The position numbers were made by a program, and so were the translations under genes. Of a stretch of 64,000 bases of DNA, positions 33,010 to 42,721 are shown in pieces. A model generated the notes under the pieces. It made no database searches. It had not been told where the DNA came from and worked only from the letters and a program-made list of their open reading frames with translations. This DNA comes from CAZAQV01 sp964487255 (GTDB lineage: Bacteria; Myxococcota_A; Polyangia; Polyangiales; CAZAQV01). The stretch covers positions 1 to 64,000 of the forward strand of contig CAZAQV010000010.1 of NCBI GenBank assembly GCA_964487255.1, in the 5' to 3' direction. The first letter of the stretch is position 1. Every line of letters begins with the position of its first letter.

Positions 33010-34149
33010 TCAGTCGAGCGTGCGGCGATAGCGAAGCATCGCGATCGCACACACGAACGCCGTGAACGTCAGCAAGGCCACAAAAGGCGCATGCAAGTCT
33101 CCGAGGCGAGCACCTTTGAGCATGACCCCGCGCACGATTCGCAAGAAATGCGTCAGCGGAAGCACCTGGCCAATCGCCTGGGCCCAACCTGGCATTCCCC
33201 GGAAGGGAAACATGAATCCGGAGAGCAAAATCGACGGCAAGAAAAAGAAGAACGTCAGCTGCATGGCCTGCATTTGCGAGGCGGCGATTGTAGAGAACAT
33301 GAAGCCGACCGCGAGGTTGGCGAGCACAAACAAAGCCACGCCCACAAAGAGCACCCACGGGCTGCCGACGAAAGGCACGCCAAAGAGCAGGTCCGCTGCC
33401 AGCAGGACGATGCATGTCTGAACCGCGCCGATGGCCACGTAGGGCGTGATCTTGCCGACCATGACTTCGGCGGGTCGCGCGGGCATTGCAAGCAGGTTTT
33501 CCATGGTGCCTCGCTCGACCTCACGGGTCATCGCCATGCCGGTAATCATGACGAGGGTCATCGTCAGAATCACGCCCAGAAGGCCTGGTACGATATTAAA
33601 CTGCGTGATCCCCTCCGGGTTGTAGCGCGGGTGGACGACGAGTTCGAAGGGTGCCGGCTGCGGCAGATAGCGCGCCAAAGGCCCGCGCAGGTCGTGGCGA
33701 AGTGCGTTCGTCAGAATTGTAGAGGCGCGCGCGATAGCGTTCGACGAGGCGGCTGGGTCGGACGCATCGGCTTCGATCAGCAGCTGCGGCCTTTCGCCGC
33801 GCAGCAGTCGCCTGCTGAAGTTCGGCGGAATGGTCACCACAAATGCCACTTGCCCGCGCGCGAGAAGTTCGGCGCTGCGGCGAGGGTCGTCCAGCACCTC
33901 CGTCAGGTTGTAGTAGCCGGAGGTGCGTAGCGCCTGAAGCATCGAGCGCACGACGGGTGATTGCTCCTGCGTATGGACCGCGGTGGGCAGCATTTTCGGG
34001 TCGGTGTTGATCGCAAAACCGAACAGCATCAGCTGCATCACGGGCACGGCGAACATCATGGCGAAGGTCAGCCGATCGCGGCGCATCTGCACGACCTCTT
34101 TGATGAATACTGCGGCGATGCGCGAGGCGGACTGGGCGATCGCGTTCAT
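33010..34149 (-). CDS. ABC-2 type permease (YhhJ-like)
   Basis: 379 residues from the ATG at 34149, which overlaps the ATPase stop by four bases. The N-terminal helix (ISRIAAVFIKEVVQMRRDRLTFAMMFAVPVMQLMLFGFAI region) is followed by a periplasmic loop and five helices including LLGVILTMTLVMITGMAMTREVERGTMENLLAMPARPAEVMVGK, the ABC-2 core motif. Only one permease is visible, so it probably acts as a homodimer, or a partner lies elsewhere. Confidence 0.88.
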   Translation of the reverse strand: MNAIAQSASRIAAVFIKEVVQMRRDRLTFAMMFAVPVMQLMLFGFAINTDPKMLPTAVHTQEQSPVVRSMLQALRTSGYYNLTEVLDDPRRSAELLARGQVAFVVTIPPNFSRRLLRGERPQLLIEADASDPAASSNAIARASTILTNALRHDLRGPLARYLPQPAPFELVVHPRYNPEGITQFNIVPGLLGVILTMTLVMITGMAMTREVERGTMENLLAMPARPAEVMVGKITPYVAIGAVQTCIVLLAADLLFGVPFVGSPWVLFVGVALFVLANLAVGFMFSTIAASQMQAMQLTFFFFLPSILLSGFMFPFRGMPGWAQAIGQVLPLTHFLRIVRGVMLKGARLGDLHAPFVALLTFTAFVCAIAMLRYRRTLD

Positions 34150-35075
34150 GCAGCGTGCCGTTTGTCTTCGCCTGCGCGGGCCATCAGTGCGATGAAAACG
34201 TCCTCCAGGCTTGAGCGGACCTCCTTCCATTCTACGTCGTTTGAATGATGCCGGCTTACAGCACGCTCAAGTGCGTCGTGGTCGGTGCTACTGACGTGCA
34301 AGGCCGAGCCGAAGTAGGCCGCGTGTTCGACCCCAGGCTCTTGCTTGAGCCGCGAAGCGAGGTGGCGTGCGCGCTCTCCTTCGGCACGAAAGGTAAAGAG
34401 GCCCGACTGCTCGATGATCTGCGCAACCGTCCCGCGGGTGAGCACTTTGCCGTTGGCCAGGTAGACGATGCGATCGCAGCGCTCGGCTTCGTCCATGTAG
34501 TGCGTCGAGACGAGCACCGTAATGCCCCGACTTGCCAGCCGGTGGATCTCGTCCCAAAAGTCGCGCCGCGCTTGCGGGTCGACACCCGCCGTCGGTTCAT
34601 CGAGTAGTAAGAGTTTTGGGTCGTGCATGCTCACGGCAGCCAGCGCCATGCGTTGCTTCCAGCCGCCCGAAAGCGCGCCGGCGAGTTGTTTCTGCCGGTG
34701 CTGCAAGCCAAGTTTCTCGAGCGTCTGGTCGACCACCCTGCGCCGAGCGGGAAGCCGGTAGAGCCTGGCCACAAAATCAAGGTTTTCGCGGATCGTGAGA
34801 TCGGCCCAGAACGAGAAGTGCTGGGTCATGTAGCCCGTTCGCGCCTTGATCTTCTTCGCATCTTTGGCGATGTCGTAACCAAGACACGTGCCGCTGCCGC
34901 CGCTGGCCCGAAGCAAGCCACAGATCATGCGGATGGTGGTCGTCTTTCCAGAGCCGTTGGGCCCAAGAAAGCCCCAGACCGAACCCTGCGGCATCTGTAC
35001 GTCGACGCCATCGACCGCAACCTTGTCGCCGAAGCGTTTGACGAGCCCTCGCACGTCGATCGCAAGATCGCTCAT
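34146..35075 (-). CDS. ABC-2 exporter ATPase
   Basis: 309 residues: Walker A GPNGSGKTTT, signature ALSGGWKQRMALA, Walker B LLLLDEPTAGVDP, H-loop STHYMDEAERCD. The C-terminal extension (FTFRAEGERARHLASRLKQEPG...) is usual for DrrA/CcmA-type ATPases. It is coupled by ATGA overlaps to the adaptor upstream and the permease downstream. Confidence 0.92.
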   Translation of the reverse strand: MSDLAIDVRGLVKRFGDKVAVDGVDVQMPQGSVWGFLGPNGSGKTTTIRMICGLLRASGGSGTCLGYDIAKDAKKIKARTGYMTQHFSFWADLTIRENLDFVARLYRLPARRRVVDQTLEKLGLQHRQKQLAGALSGGWKQRMALAAVSMHDPKLLLLDEPTAGVDPQARRDFWDEIHRLASRGITVLVSTHYMDEAERCDRIVYLANGKVLTRGTVAQIIEQSGLFTFRAEGERARHLASRLKQEPGVEHAAYFGSALHVSSTDHDALERAVSRHHSNDVEWKEVRSSLEDVFIALMARAGEDKRHAA

Positions 35076-36028
35076 GGGCGGAGCACGCTCACTGGCAAAC
35101 CGGGCCGTAGCTTCGTTTCGGAAGCGAGCGAGGCTTCCACCAGAAAGACGAGTTTCTCGCGACTGTCCTCGCTGTAGATGACCGGCGGCGTAAACTCCGC
35201 CTCGCGCGCGATGTGCTCGATGGTTGCGGGCTCTGTTGCACCGCCGCTTATGCGCACCGAAACATCCTGGCCCAGCGACAGCGAAGGAAGCTCACTCTGA
35301 GGGACGTAGAAGCGCACCTTGCGCGCGCCTTCTTCTTCGATCGCAAGCACCAGCGCGCCAACGGAAACAAACTCGCCTGTGTGAAAGAACGTGTCCTCGA
35401 TGGTGCCTTTTACGCGCGCACGGTTTTCATACTGGGCGAGCGTCCAGTCCGCTTCGGCGCGTGCGGCCTCCGCAAGTTCTATATTGGCTTCGGCGGCGGC
35501 AAGCTGTCCCTGGCGCGAAGGGAGGCGCGCAACTTCGATCCGACGGCTAAGCTCTCGCACCTGCGCGGTGGCCGTTTCAAACGCCGCTTGTCGTTGCTCG
35601 AGTTGTTCGTCCGTGGTGACACCCGCTGCGGCCAACTTCGAGGCGCGGTCGTACTCTTCTTTTGCCAGCTTCTGGATCGAACGTCGCGTGGCGAGTTCGG
35701 CACGAAGCGCTGCGATCTCGGTCGGGCGCGCACCCTTGGAACGGTCCGCGAACTCAGCACGCGCACGCGCGATTTGCGCCTCGGCGGCGCGCTGTCTCGC
35801 GTCGGCGGCCGTGCTCTCGAGTGAGAACATGAGTTGTCCAACGTCGATCACCTGTCCTTTTGCTACGTGCAGGTCTTCGAGCCAACCTGAAACGGGACTC
35901 GCGACGTAGACGAGTTCGGCCTCGACGTAGCCGGTGTAATACGGCGGCAACGGAGGCTCTGCGCCCGAGCAACTCGCGCATGCTATGAGGAGCAGCGCTC
36001 CCGTACGCTGGACGACGTGGCTTGCCAT
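35072..36028 (-). CDS. HlyD-type lipoprotein adaptor (YhiI-like)
   Basis: 318 residues from ATG 36028. The signal peptide ends in a lipobox (LLLIACASC). A lipoyl half (PVSGWLEDLHVAKGQVIDVGQLMFSLE), a coiled-coil hairpin (about 80-205) and the second half (GTIEDTFFHTGEFVSVGALVLAIEEEGARKVRFYVPQ) follow. It is lipid-anchored instead of membrane-spanning. It heads the operon with the ABC-2 ATPase and permease, a YhiI-YhhJ-like efflux set. Confidence 0.87.
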   Translation of the reverse strand: MASHVVQRTGALLLIACASCSGAEPPLPPYYTGYVEAELVYVASPVSGWLEDLHVAKGQVIDVGQLMFSLESTAADARQRAAEAQIARARAEFADRSKGARPTEIAALRAELATRRSIQKLAKEEYDRASKLAAAGVTTDEQLEQRQAAFETATAQVRELSRRIEVARLPSRQGQLAAAEANIELAEAARAEADWTLAQYENRARVKGTIEDTFFHTGEFVSVGALVLAIEEEGARKVRFYVPQSELPSLSLGQDVSVRISGGATEPATIEHIAREAEFTPPVIYSEDSREKLVFLVEASLASETKLRPGLPVSVLRP

Positions 36029-36110
36029 GTTCGCTAGCAGGCTAGGCGTTTGGCCCGCGAGAGGGCAAAATTCCGGGCGTGATGAAGGGCGCGGGCTAGG
36101 CTCGGCCAAC

Positions 36111-37202
36111 GTGGACAGTGTGACCCAGATCGCCCTCGGTGCGACCATCGGCGAAGCGGCGTTCCGCAAAAATCTTGGGGGTAAGGCGCCGGTCGTCGGC
36201 GGCCTGTGCGGTCTACTCCCGGACTTGGACCTGTTTGTCGCAGGGGATGATTTTGCGCGGATGGTCACGCACCGCGGCAGTAGTCATTCGCTGCTTGTGT
36301 TGCCGCTGGTCGCCTTGCTCGTCGGCTGGCTTGCGTGGCGCTGGGCGAAAAAGCAGGGGCGCTATCGCGACTGGGTACACTTGTGTTTTTGGGGACTCAT
36401 TACGCATCCGTTGCTCGACGTGTTTACGACGTACGGAACGCAACTTTTGGCACCGTTTGATCGCACGCGCTTTGCGATCGACGGTGCCTCGATCATCGAC
36501 CCGCTCTACAGCTTGCCCCTACTCCTTACATGCGCGCTGGCCGCGCGCTCCAACCGCGCCCGTGCTCGGAAGGTGGCGCGCGTTGCGCTGGTCATCTCGA
36601 CGCTCTACCTCTGTCTTGGAACATGGAACTCCTGGTTGGTGGAGCAGCGAGCGCGCGCATACTTCTATTCCCAGGCCAGTGTGATCCGGGCAACGCCGAC
36701 GTTTTTCAACTGTATCGTGTTTCGTGTCGTGGTTACCGACGTCAATGGTGATGTGCATACCGGTGTGACCAACGCATGGATCGACAGGGGCATTCGTTTT
36801 CGGCACCACCTTCAGTCTCATCATCCCGACGTGAACGCTATCTTGAACAGCGAGCAGGGGAAGATCCTCTCTTGGTTTTCTGGACCGAGCTTACAGGCCG
36901 AGGCCGTAGGCGTGGATGAGGCGGCGGAGCGGCGCAGTAAATCGCGTGTGGATCTGAACCTCTACGGATGGAGGAAGGTTCAGGACGGTGGCGGCGTTGC
37001 GAATCCTCCGATTCGCTTTTGGGATCGCAAGTACGGATTGTTTCGCTCCGACATCAGCCCCTTTGCCTATGAAGGGCAGGTGCACGCCGATGGCAGCGTG
37101 TCGCTCAAGCGGCTTGAAGGCATGCGTGACACGGTCGATGTGGGTTCCGAGCTTTCCGCGCTTTGGCAGCTTCTGACGAGGGGCGAGCTTAGCGAACCAT
37201 GA
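36111..37202 (+). CDS. Membrane-bound metal-dependent hydrolase (YdjM/DUF457)
   Basis: 363 residues from GTG at 36111, giving the family N-terminus MDSVTQIALGATIGEAAF. Motifs GLLPDLD, THRGSSHSLLVLPL and HPLLDVFTTYGT supply the conserved Asp/His metal ligands, embedded in four or so membrane helices in the first 190 residues. A soluble C-terminal region of 170 residues follows. The physiological substrate is unsettled for this family. Divergent from the adaptor lipoprotein; converges with the next gene with a 14-base overlap. Confidence 0.85.
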   Translation: MDSVTQIALGATIGEAAFRKNLGGKAPVVGGLCGLLPDLDLFVAGDDFARMVTHRGSSHSLLVLPLVALLVGWLAWRWAKKQGRYRDWVHLCFWGLITHPLLDVFTTYGTQLLAPFDRTRFAIDGASIIDPLYSLPLLLTCALAARSNRARARKVARVALVISTLYLCLGTWNSWLVEQRARAYFYSQASVIRATPTFFNCIVFRVVVTDVNGDVHTGVTNAWIDRGIRFRHHLQSHHPDVNAILNSEQGKILSWFSGPSLQAEAVGVDEAAERRSKSRVDLNLYGWRKVQDGGGVANPPIRFWDRKYGLFRSDISPFAYEGQVHADGSVSLKRLEGMRDTVDVGSELSALWQLLTRGELSEP

Positions 37203-37689
37203 TCGCAGCGACCACAGCTTGCGCGGCGAGTCCTAGCAGGGCGGCAGTGATGGTCCTCAGCCAGCTTCGGCCCAACCGAAGCTTGACGAGGCGTACGCTG
37301 AGCCAAAACCATGAGCCAACAAATAGCAGTGTCAGTACAAAGGGCGCGCCCCGACGCAGCGCTTCGAATCCGCCTCGCCAGTAAAGGACGGTATCGGGCG
37401 CGACGAGCAGGCCCAGCGTGCAGCAGCCGAGCACCCAGCCGCAGGTCGCATGGAGCGCGCTTCGTTCAGCGCGCAGCGTGCGTGCGGCCACGCGTGAGAG
37501 CACGTGCCACTGCAAGAAGTATAGAGGTACCACGACAAGTGCCTGCACCAAGTAATGCCACGAGGCAGGAAGCCAGGTTCGCGATGGCGCGTGCCCGTCG
37601 AGCCATAGCCAAAACGAGAGGCCTGCATGCCCGAGCGCCCCGCTCAAGATGGCCGTTCTTGCCATGCGCTGCGTCACCCCGGAGAGCAC
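37189..37689 (-). CDS. Four-helix membrane protein of unknown function
   Basis: 166 residues (GTG start; ATG at 37665 also possible) with about four hydrophobic helices: a first around GHAGLSFWLWL, YLVQALVVVPLYFLQWHV, ATCGWVLGCCTLGLLVA, FVLTLLFVGSWFWLSV and ITAALLGLAAQAVVAAIMV. No family recognised. Its end overlaps the end of the convergent hydrolase gene by 14 bases. Confidence 0.65.
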   Translation of the reverse strand: MLSGVTQRMARTAILSGALGHAGLSFWLWLDGHAPSRTWLPASWHYLVQALVVVPLYFLQWHVLSRVAARTLRAERSALHATCGWVLGCCTLGLLVAPDTVLYWRGGFEALRRGAPFVLTLLFVGSWFWLSVRLVKLRLGRSWLRTITAALLGLAAQAVVAAIMVR

Positions 37690-37826
37690 ATGGCTACACT
37701 AGCATCCTTCAAAACAAAGCCGAGTAGCCGACCAGAGCCACTGCGCTAGCCACCCGATCGGGCCTATTGGGAACGCGCACTTCGGCACTAGTGCCTCGGC
37801 ATGCTCCTTGCTCCTCGATTGGGCCA

Positions 37827-40349
37827 ATGTGGTTCTACTGTGAACGTGGAAGGTCTTCCGCTGGATGGCTTGTCGTCGCCTGCCTCGTCGGGTTGCTCGG
37901 TTGGAGCGGTTTTCGCTCCCTCGGACAGAGCGCCACGGATGTGCTCGTCGACGGCGCCGTCGGTCAATCGACTACGCTGCCACCCGTCGGGAGTCGCTCT
38001 GAGGCGGCGGGTTGGCAGGCTCTCGTGCGACAGGCAGTGCGTGCGGGTCGCGGTCTGGGCGATCGTACCACGTCGGGTATGGTCGGGGCGGCACGACGCG
38101 CGCTGCGAAAGGGTGAAGATGTCCGTGCGGTCGCTTCACGCCTTGGCGAGTCGCCGGCCGATCGAGCGCTGGCCGAAGCGCTTGGCAAGATCGATGAGGT
38201 GGAAAACGAGGTCCTCCAAGAGGCACTCGTGCGAGCGGCGACGCTGAGCAAGGTTGGTGAGGTCAGCGCATCGCTCGAGATCCTTGAGCAGGTTCGCCGT
38301 ACCAATCGCACTTCGCGCATCTACGACATCACGGAGCAGCTCGAAGAGGTCGCTTTTGCTTTCGGTCCCGAGGGCGCACGTTCGCTCGCGCGCGGTGCAA
38401 CGCGTCGTTACCGTCACTGGGCGGAATCGCAGTCCGAGCTGATCGCGAATGTGCATCGCGTTCGACGCAATCCCGGTGTGCTCGCCGATGCCGATCAGGT
38501 CTTATCCCGCGAGCGCCTGGCGCGACTCCCTTACTTGAGCGGCGACCGGCGCCTGCGCCGTTTGTACATCCAGGAGGGGCAGATTCCCGATTTCCAGAAG
38601 TTCAAACCTGGAGAAATCGAACAATCGGACGTGGTCGTGATCGGTGGCGGTTTTCACGGCAGTGTCGCCGCGCGCGCTTTCGCGGACGTCGACCCCAACA
38701 TTCGTGTCGTCGTGCTCGAAAGTTCGGACAAGATCAGCGCAACGTTCCTCGAAGGCGGCCAAGGCGTCTTTTCGAACAGCAAGACCTTTCCCAACACGGG
38801 TCTGACCATCAGTGACCCAGTGCTGGCGAACCGCAACGCGGTGCCCGGCGCATCGGTACAGGTCTCGGACCTCTCGCCGCTGCGCAACCCGCAAATTCGC
38901 GTTTTCGGCGAAGCTGCGAGCGACGTGCTGCAGTCGTCGAACGCTGCGGTCGTCTTCAATGCCCCAGTGACGCTGGTCGAAGACCTGGCCGATGGCACTT
39001 CTCTGGTCCACTATGCCGACGACAAGACCATTCGCACGCGTAAGGTGATTGCCGCGACGGGCCTCGGGGTTCCGCGCACGCGTGTCGGCGACAGGTTCTC
39101 GCAACAGCTCATCGCAACCGACGTGAGTAAGTTTGACCTGCTGCTCGACGACGAGTTTCCGGCGATTTGGACGGCGACCGATTTTCGCAAGTGGTTCGAC
39201 AATGCCGACGCGCCGCGGCGGGCCTTCAACGACCTCGACACTGTGCTCGTGGTCGGGGCTGGCGACTCGTCGTGGACCGTTGCAGAAGCGATTTTGGGCA
39301 TGGCGCCTGAAGAGATTTACGGTCCGGGTCTCGAAGGCTTCCGTCAACCAAAGAAGATTATCATCGCCACCACCCCCGATGGACCGAGCAACCTCGACGA
39401 GTTTTTGGGTGTGCTGCAAGAGGCAAGTGGTTCGACGCCAACCACGCGCGATCGCTATGGCCGTTTGCTGAACGCGATTCGAACCATGGAGATCGAGTTC
39501 GTGCCCGAGTACGCGGTCAATTTCCGTTCATCGCGCACCACCAAAACGCGCAATGGGGTTTCTTGGCGGCCTGTCGAGGCTTACTTGAGTGCGGATAGCG
39601 CCGCTGGTCTACGCAAAGCCAAGTCGATCGAGGTGGATCGTGTCGTACTGTCCATCGGTTTCGACAACCGCATCGATAAAGTATTTGCAGGTCAGCTTAA
39701 GGCTGGCGAGCGCGTCCGCGACCAGCCGCGCATTCGTGGTCGTATCGAAGGATGGGACAAACTGGCCTATCTCGGACGCCGCATCGGCAAAAATGCAACC
39801 GTGGTTGGACCCACGGCCGGTAACGACATCGTTCCGCGTCATCAGTATGCGCCGTTCGCCGTCAACGATGCCTCCATCTTTAATCGCGGTGCTCGCACGA
39901 GGGCGGCCGCCACGCGCGTTGCCCAAGAGCTTGTCGAAGAGGGTGAGCTGCTGGGCGCTTGGGACTTTCCCACGAGCCCTAGGCAGGCGCTTTCCACACG
40001 TGGATCACTGGCGCGGGATCTTCGCTTGCGACGCTCGAAGGCGATCCAAAAGGTGGAGCTCCTTCCCGAAGACGAACTGCTGAGCCTGCGTCTCGCCTCA
40101 GTGGTCGACAGCTTCACTTATCGCGGCATACGCAAACTTAAGATCGAGTTTGAGCGCACGCAGTCGGGCCTTCAGCTGCGCGCCAACGTCGGTGATCAGT
40201 TGCTCGCTGATGCCATCGAGGCGGACCGTGAGCTGCTTTGGTTGCTCGACCGTGCTTCCGCGAACGGCCGTCGACTCGAGTTTTCGTGGGACCTTCGCTC
40301 GCAGGTGGGTGAACCGGGCACGATCCGTCACTACACCCTCAGCCGTTAG
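37827..40349 (+). CDS. Membrane-anchored FAD/NAD(P)-binding oxidoreductase
   Basis: 840 residues from the ATG at 37827. A membrane anchor (WLVVACLVGLLGWSGF) leads to about 240 helical residues with no known domain. Then comes a flavoprotein module: first dinucleotide fold VVVIGGGFHGS (~273), second fold VLVVGAGDSSWTVAEA (~477), a VVLSIGFDNRID strand, and a GPTAGNDIVP loop. The arrangement matches two-Rossmann monooxygenases or reductases. The last 150 residues are another novel region with a LRLASVVDSFTYRGIRKLKIEFE strand. The substrate is unknown. The helical N-domain plus flavoprotein fusion is unusual. Confidence 0.75.
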   Translation: MWFYCERGRSSAGWLVVACLVGLLGWSGFRSLGQSATDVLVDGAVGQSTTLPPVGSRSEAAGWQALVRQAVRAGRGLGDRTTSGMVGAARRALRKGEDVRAVASRLGESPADRALAEALGKIDEVENEVLQEALVRAATLSKVGEVSASLEILEQVRRTNRTSRIYDITEQLEEVAFAFGPEGARSLARGATRRYRHWAESQSELIANVHRVRRNPGVLADADQVLSRERLARLPYLSGDRRLRRLYIQEGQIPDFQKFKPGEIEQSDVVVIGGGFHGSVAARAFADVDPNIRVVVLESSDKISATFLEGGQGVFSNSKTFPNTGLTISDPVLANRNAVPGASVQVSDLSPLRNPQIRVFGEAASDVLQSSNAAVVFNAPVTLVEDLADGTSLVHYADDKTIRTRKVIAATGLGVPRTRVGDRFSQQLIATDVSKFDLLLDDEFPAIWTATDFRKWFDNADAPRRAFNDLDTVLVVGAGDSSWTVAEAILGMAPEEIYGPGLEGFRQPKKIIIATTPDGPSNLDEFLGVLQEASGSTPTTRDRYGRLLNAIRTMEIEFVPEYAVNFRSSRTTKTRNGVSWRPVEAYLSADSAAGLRKAKSIEVDRVVLSIGFDNRIDKVFAGQLKAGERVRDQPRIRGRIEGWDKLAYLGRRIGKNATVVGPTAGNDIVPRHQYAPFAVNDASIFNRGARTRAAATRVAQELVEEGELLGAWDFPTSPRQALSTRGSLARDLRLRRSKAIQKVELLPEDELLSLRLASVVDSFTYRGIRKLKIEFERTQSGLQLRANVGDQLLADAIEADRELLWLLDRASANGRRLEFSWDLRSQVGEPGTIRHYTLSR

Positions 40350-40363
40350 CGCTCGATGGGTGT

Positions 40364-40828
40364 CTACTTCGCACGTTGTGCTTCGAGCACGATCAGTTGT
40401 GGGGCATAGGTAAACAGTGCCCAGCCTGCGCTCAGTCCGACAATGAGTGCGACCGCGATGGAGACCGCACTGACTTTCCAGCTGGTCTTTCGTTTTGTCA
40501 CCGGGGGTCTGCGAATTAGCCGCTTTGCAAGCAACAGCGCCAGCGGATTTCCGCTCGGTACGCCGAGCAAGCCTTCCATCGACCGGATTAGCTCTTCAAC
40601 AGCAGTTGGCTCGCCGTCGCGACCTGGAATGTTTCCCTCGATGCGGGCAAGCGCGCGAAAGACGGCGAGAGACGGCGGAAGTTCTTCGGGCGGCTGCGAC
40701 CCGCCACCTTCTTCGCTTTGCCTTCTATCTTGAGGAGTGAGAAACTGGTGGACCGCACGCCACTGTCGCTTTGCAAACAACGTCTCGACTCTTGCCAAGC
40801 GAAGCTCTGGAATACTGTTGGTTGGCAT
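40364..40828 (-). CDS. Small tail-anchored protein
   Basis: 154 residues from ATG 40828. The N-terminal part is soluble and helical (LRLARVETLFAKRQWRAVHQFLTPQDRRQ, FRALARIEGNIPGRDGEPTAVEELIRSME). A single membrane helix near the C-terminus (VSAVSIAVALIVGLSAGWALFTY) leaves only 15 residues after it. No family recognised. It converges with the FAD protein gene (14 bases between the ends), so co-regulation is not implied. Confidence 0.6.
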   Translation of the reverse strand: MPTNSIPELRLARVETLFAKRQWRAVHQFLTPQDRRQSEEGGGSQPPEELPPSLAVFRALARIEGNIPGRDGEPTAVEELIRSMEGLLGVPSGNPLALLLAKRLIRRPPVTKRKTSWKVSAVSIAVALIVGLSAGWALFTYAPQLIVLEAQRAK

Positions 40829-41010
40829 TCTCTGATTGTCGCGAATCCCGCTGGACGCTGTCCAATCAACCGTTAACTGGGCGCATGCGCGCGTTTGGCC
40901 AGCCCAGCGCGCGAGTTGGCACGATTCGACACACACCAGGTTTGCAAGATGCCCAATAAATATTGCGCATGCACCTGGCACAAACCTTGCTCACGGCAAA
41001 TGACGTGGAT

Positions 41011-42258
41011 GTGTTCAAGGGAATTAAGCTTTTGTGTGCGGTACTTGTTGTGGCGAGCTGCGCAGCGTCGCACGAGGTTGTCACCAGCGAGTACGAGCCG
41101 CATGTTGAGTCGCTGAGCGCTTGGGTCCTCACGGGTGAAAGCGCCGAGTACACTGGCGAGTCGGAGTGGGGCTGGTACGACTATCAGGCCTCCGCGGTGA
41201 TCGGTGAGGAAGTTTGGCTTCACCTTGACGAAGAAGATGGCCAAATCGTGGCCTACCTGGCAGCGCCCTGGGAAGGGCGCGCCCGCTTCGAGTGGGATGA
41301 CGACAAGCGTGCCTATGTGGGTGGCGCACAAGTCGCCTATCAGTCCGACACCTTCGGCGGTCAAACGACGTTCATCACGGAGCTGCGCTTCGAGGTGCAG
41401 CGTGACCGAGGTCTCGCGCCACTCGGTGATATCCGTTTTGTTGGGACAGAGAGTCGCTACCAGGGAGACGCCGGTGAAACGCGCTCGGTGGAGGGTCGTT
41501 TCTCCTATCGAAGAGATGACGTTGCGCCCCAGTTCGATGTGCGCGCGCGCCAGCTAAGTCCGTGGGAAGCGGTGCGACTTGAGTTCTCCGAACCGCTCCG
41601 GCGTGGCGATGTCGAGGCGGCGCTTTCGGTGGGCATCGCATCATACGACGAGGAAGGCCCGGGTCCAGACGCCTACGTCTCGCGTATCGAGTTCAAGCCT
41701 GACTGTTGGTGGTCGCCCGAAGACCTGCAAAGTCTTGCACTGGGTCCGGTCACCGACATCGAGAACAATCTATCCGAGGCGGTCGGCTTTGCGCTCGCAC
41801 TCGATCAGCCCGCCGACTTCGGGCCAGTCGCACACAAAGACCCCGATGAGACGTGTGAGGAGACGGGCAACTGCAGTGACTCACTTCCAGCCAGTCTGCG
41901 ACTGAGGTCGGACGAGCCGTTCTCACGGGTCACCTTGCGTTATTTCTACGACGCCAAGTTGCCCGAACGCTACGCTCAAGAGGACGCCGAGTTTGGTGAA
42001 GACCGCAACCTCGAACGGCTTCGCCAAGAGTACCGACCGAACGTTTCGATCGCCCGTCGCGGCGAAGCGCCGGGCGGTTATGGACCTAGCGACTCAGATG
42101 TGTTCGGAGCGTGGAACGAGCGAACGATCGAGCTTTCGGAGCCGACGACCGAGGCGATTGTGATGGTTGAGCTCAGCGACGATTTCCCGTTCAGTAACGC
42201 ACCTGAAAGGTTGCTCGACCCACGTCTATACATCGCCTCGGTACGCGCGGAGCCTTGA
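41011..42258 (+). CDS. Large exported lipoprotein of unknown function
   Basis: 415 residues from the GTG at 41011, giving a signal peptide with lipobox VVASC. GTG 41005 and ATG 40969 are alternatives; I see no clear ribosome site for any. The mature part is acidic and beta-rich: several WxxY/WEGRARFEWDDD-type strands, then a short Cys segment (PDETCEETGNCSDS). It ends with another beta domain (NERTIELSEPTTEAIVMVELSDDFP). No family recognised; a myxobacterial-type surface protein is likely. Confidence 0.65.
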   Translation: MFKGIKLLCAVLVVASCAASHEVVTSEYEPHVESLSAWVLTGESAEYTGESEWGWYDYQASAVIGEEVWLHLDEEDGQIVAYLAAPWEGRARFEWDDDKRAYVGGAQVAYQSDTFGGQTTFITELRFEVQRDRGLAPLGDIRFVGTESRYQGDAGETRSVEGRFSYRRDDVAPQFDVRARQLSPWEAVRLEFSEPLRRGDVEAALSVGIASYDEEGPGPDAYVSRIEFKPDCWWSPEDLQSLALGPVTDIENNLSEAVGFALALDQPADFGPVAHKDPDETCEETGNCSDSLPASLRLRSDEPFSRVTLRYFYDAKLPERYAQEDAEFGEDRNLERLRQEYRPNVSIARRGEAPGGYGPSDSDVFGAWNERTIELSEPTTEAIVMVELSDDFPFSNAPERLLDPRLYIASVRAEP

Positions 42259-42352
42259 TCGAAATCGTCGCGAATCAGGGGCAAGCGGCGAAGCCTGAGG
42301 ATTGAACGCGATTCTCTTGACTCCGGGGCCGGAAAATGAGCAGATCGGGCAT

Positions 42353-42709
42353 ATGTTTACCGAGGTATTGCAGGGCATCGTCAATGGGACGCCGGGCGGC
42401 ATGGCCGGCATCATCATGGGTTTTGATGGCATGGCGCTCGACAACTACGTTGCGCAAGACGTCGACATCGAAACGGTTGGAATGGAGTACAGCCTCTCGC
42501 TCAAGCAGGTCACCGAAGCGGGCAACATGCTAGACTTTGGTGGGACCGAGGAGGTCTCGGTGCAGACGGAGCGGCTGACGACCATCATCCGGATGGTCAA
42601 CGAAGAGTACTTCGTCGCGATCACCGTGCAAAAAGGTGGCATTCCCGGGAAGGCGAGCTACCTCCTTCGCCTCGCGACAGACAAGCTCCGCAGCGAGCTG
42701 GCGGTCTAG
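42353..42709 (+). CDS. Roadblock/LC7-domain protein
   Basis: 118 residues from ATG 42353 (MFTEVLQGIV...), which matches the family start; the frame runs upstream to a TTG at 42302. The fold signature GGMAGIIMGFDGMALDNYVAQDVDIETVGMEYSLSLKQV, then ERLTTIIRMVNEEYFVAITVQ, is a single roadblock domain as in MglB-type regulators of small GTPases. It lies 12 bases before aroQ and probably shares its transcript. No GTPase gene is in the window. Confidence 0.85.
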   Translation: MFTEVLQGIVNGTPGGMAGIIMGFDGMALDNYVAQDVDIETVGMEYSLSLKQVTEAGNMLDFGGTEEVSVQTERLTTIIRMVNEEYFVAITVQKGGIPGKASYLLRLATDKLRSELAV

Positions 42710-42721
42710 TCCGAATCGGCG

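Noticed and set aside
33091..33930. 279-codon plus-strand frame
   Set aside because: Antisense to the ABC-2 permease; His/Arg-rich shadow typical of high-GC DNA.
38502..39419. 305-codon minus-strand frame
   Set aside because: Antisense to the FAD protein, which has clear dinucleotide-binding motifs; a shadow.
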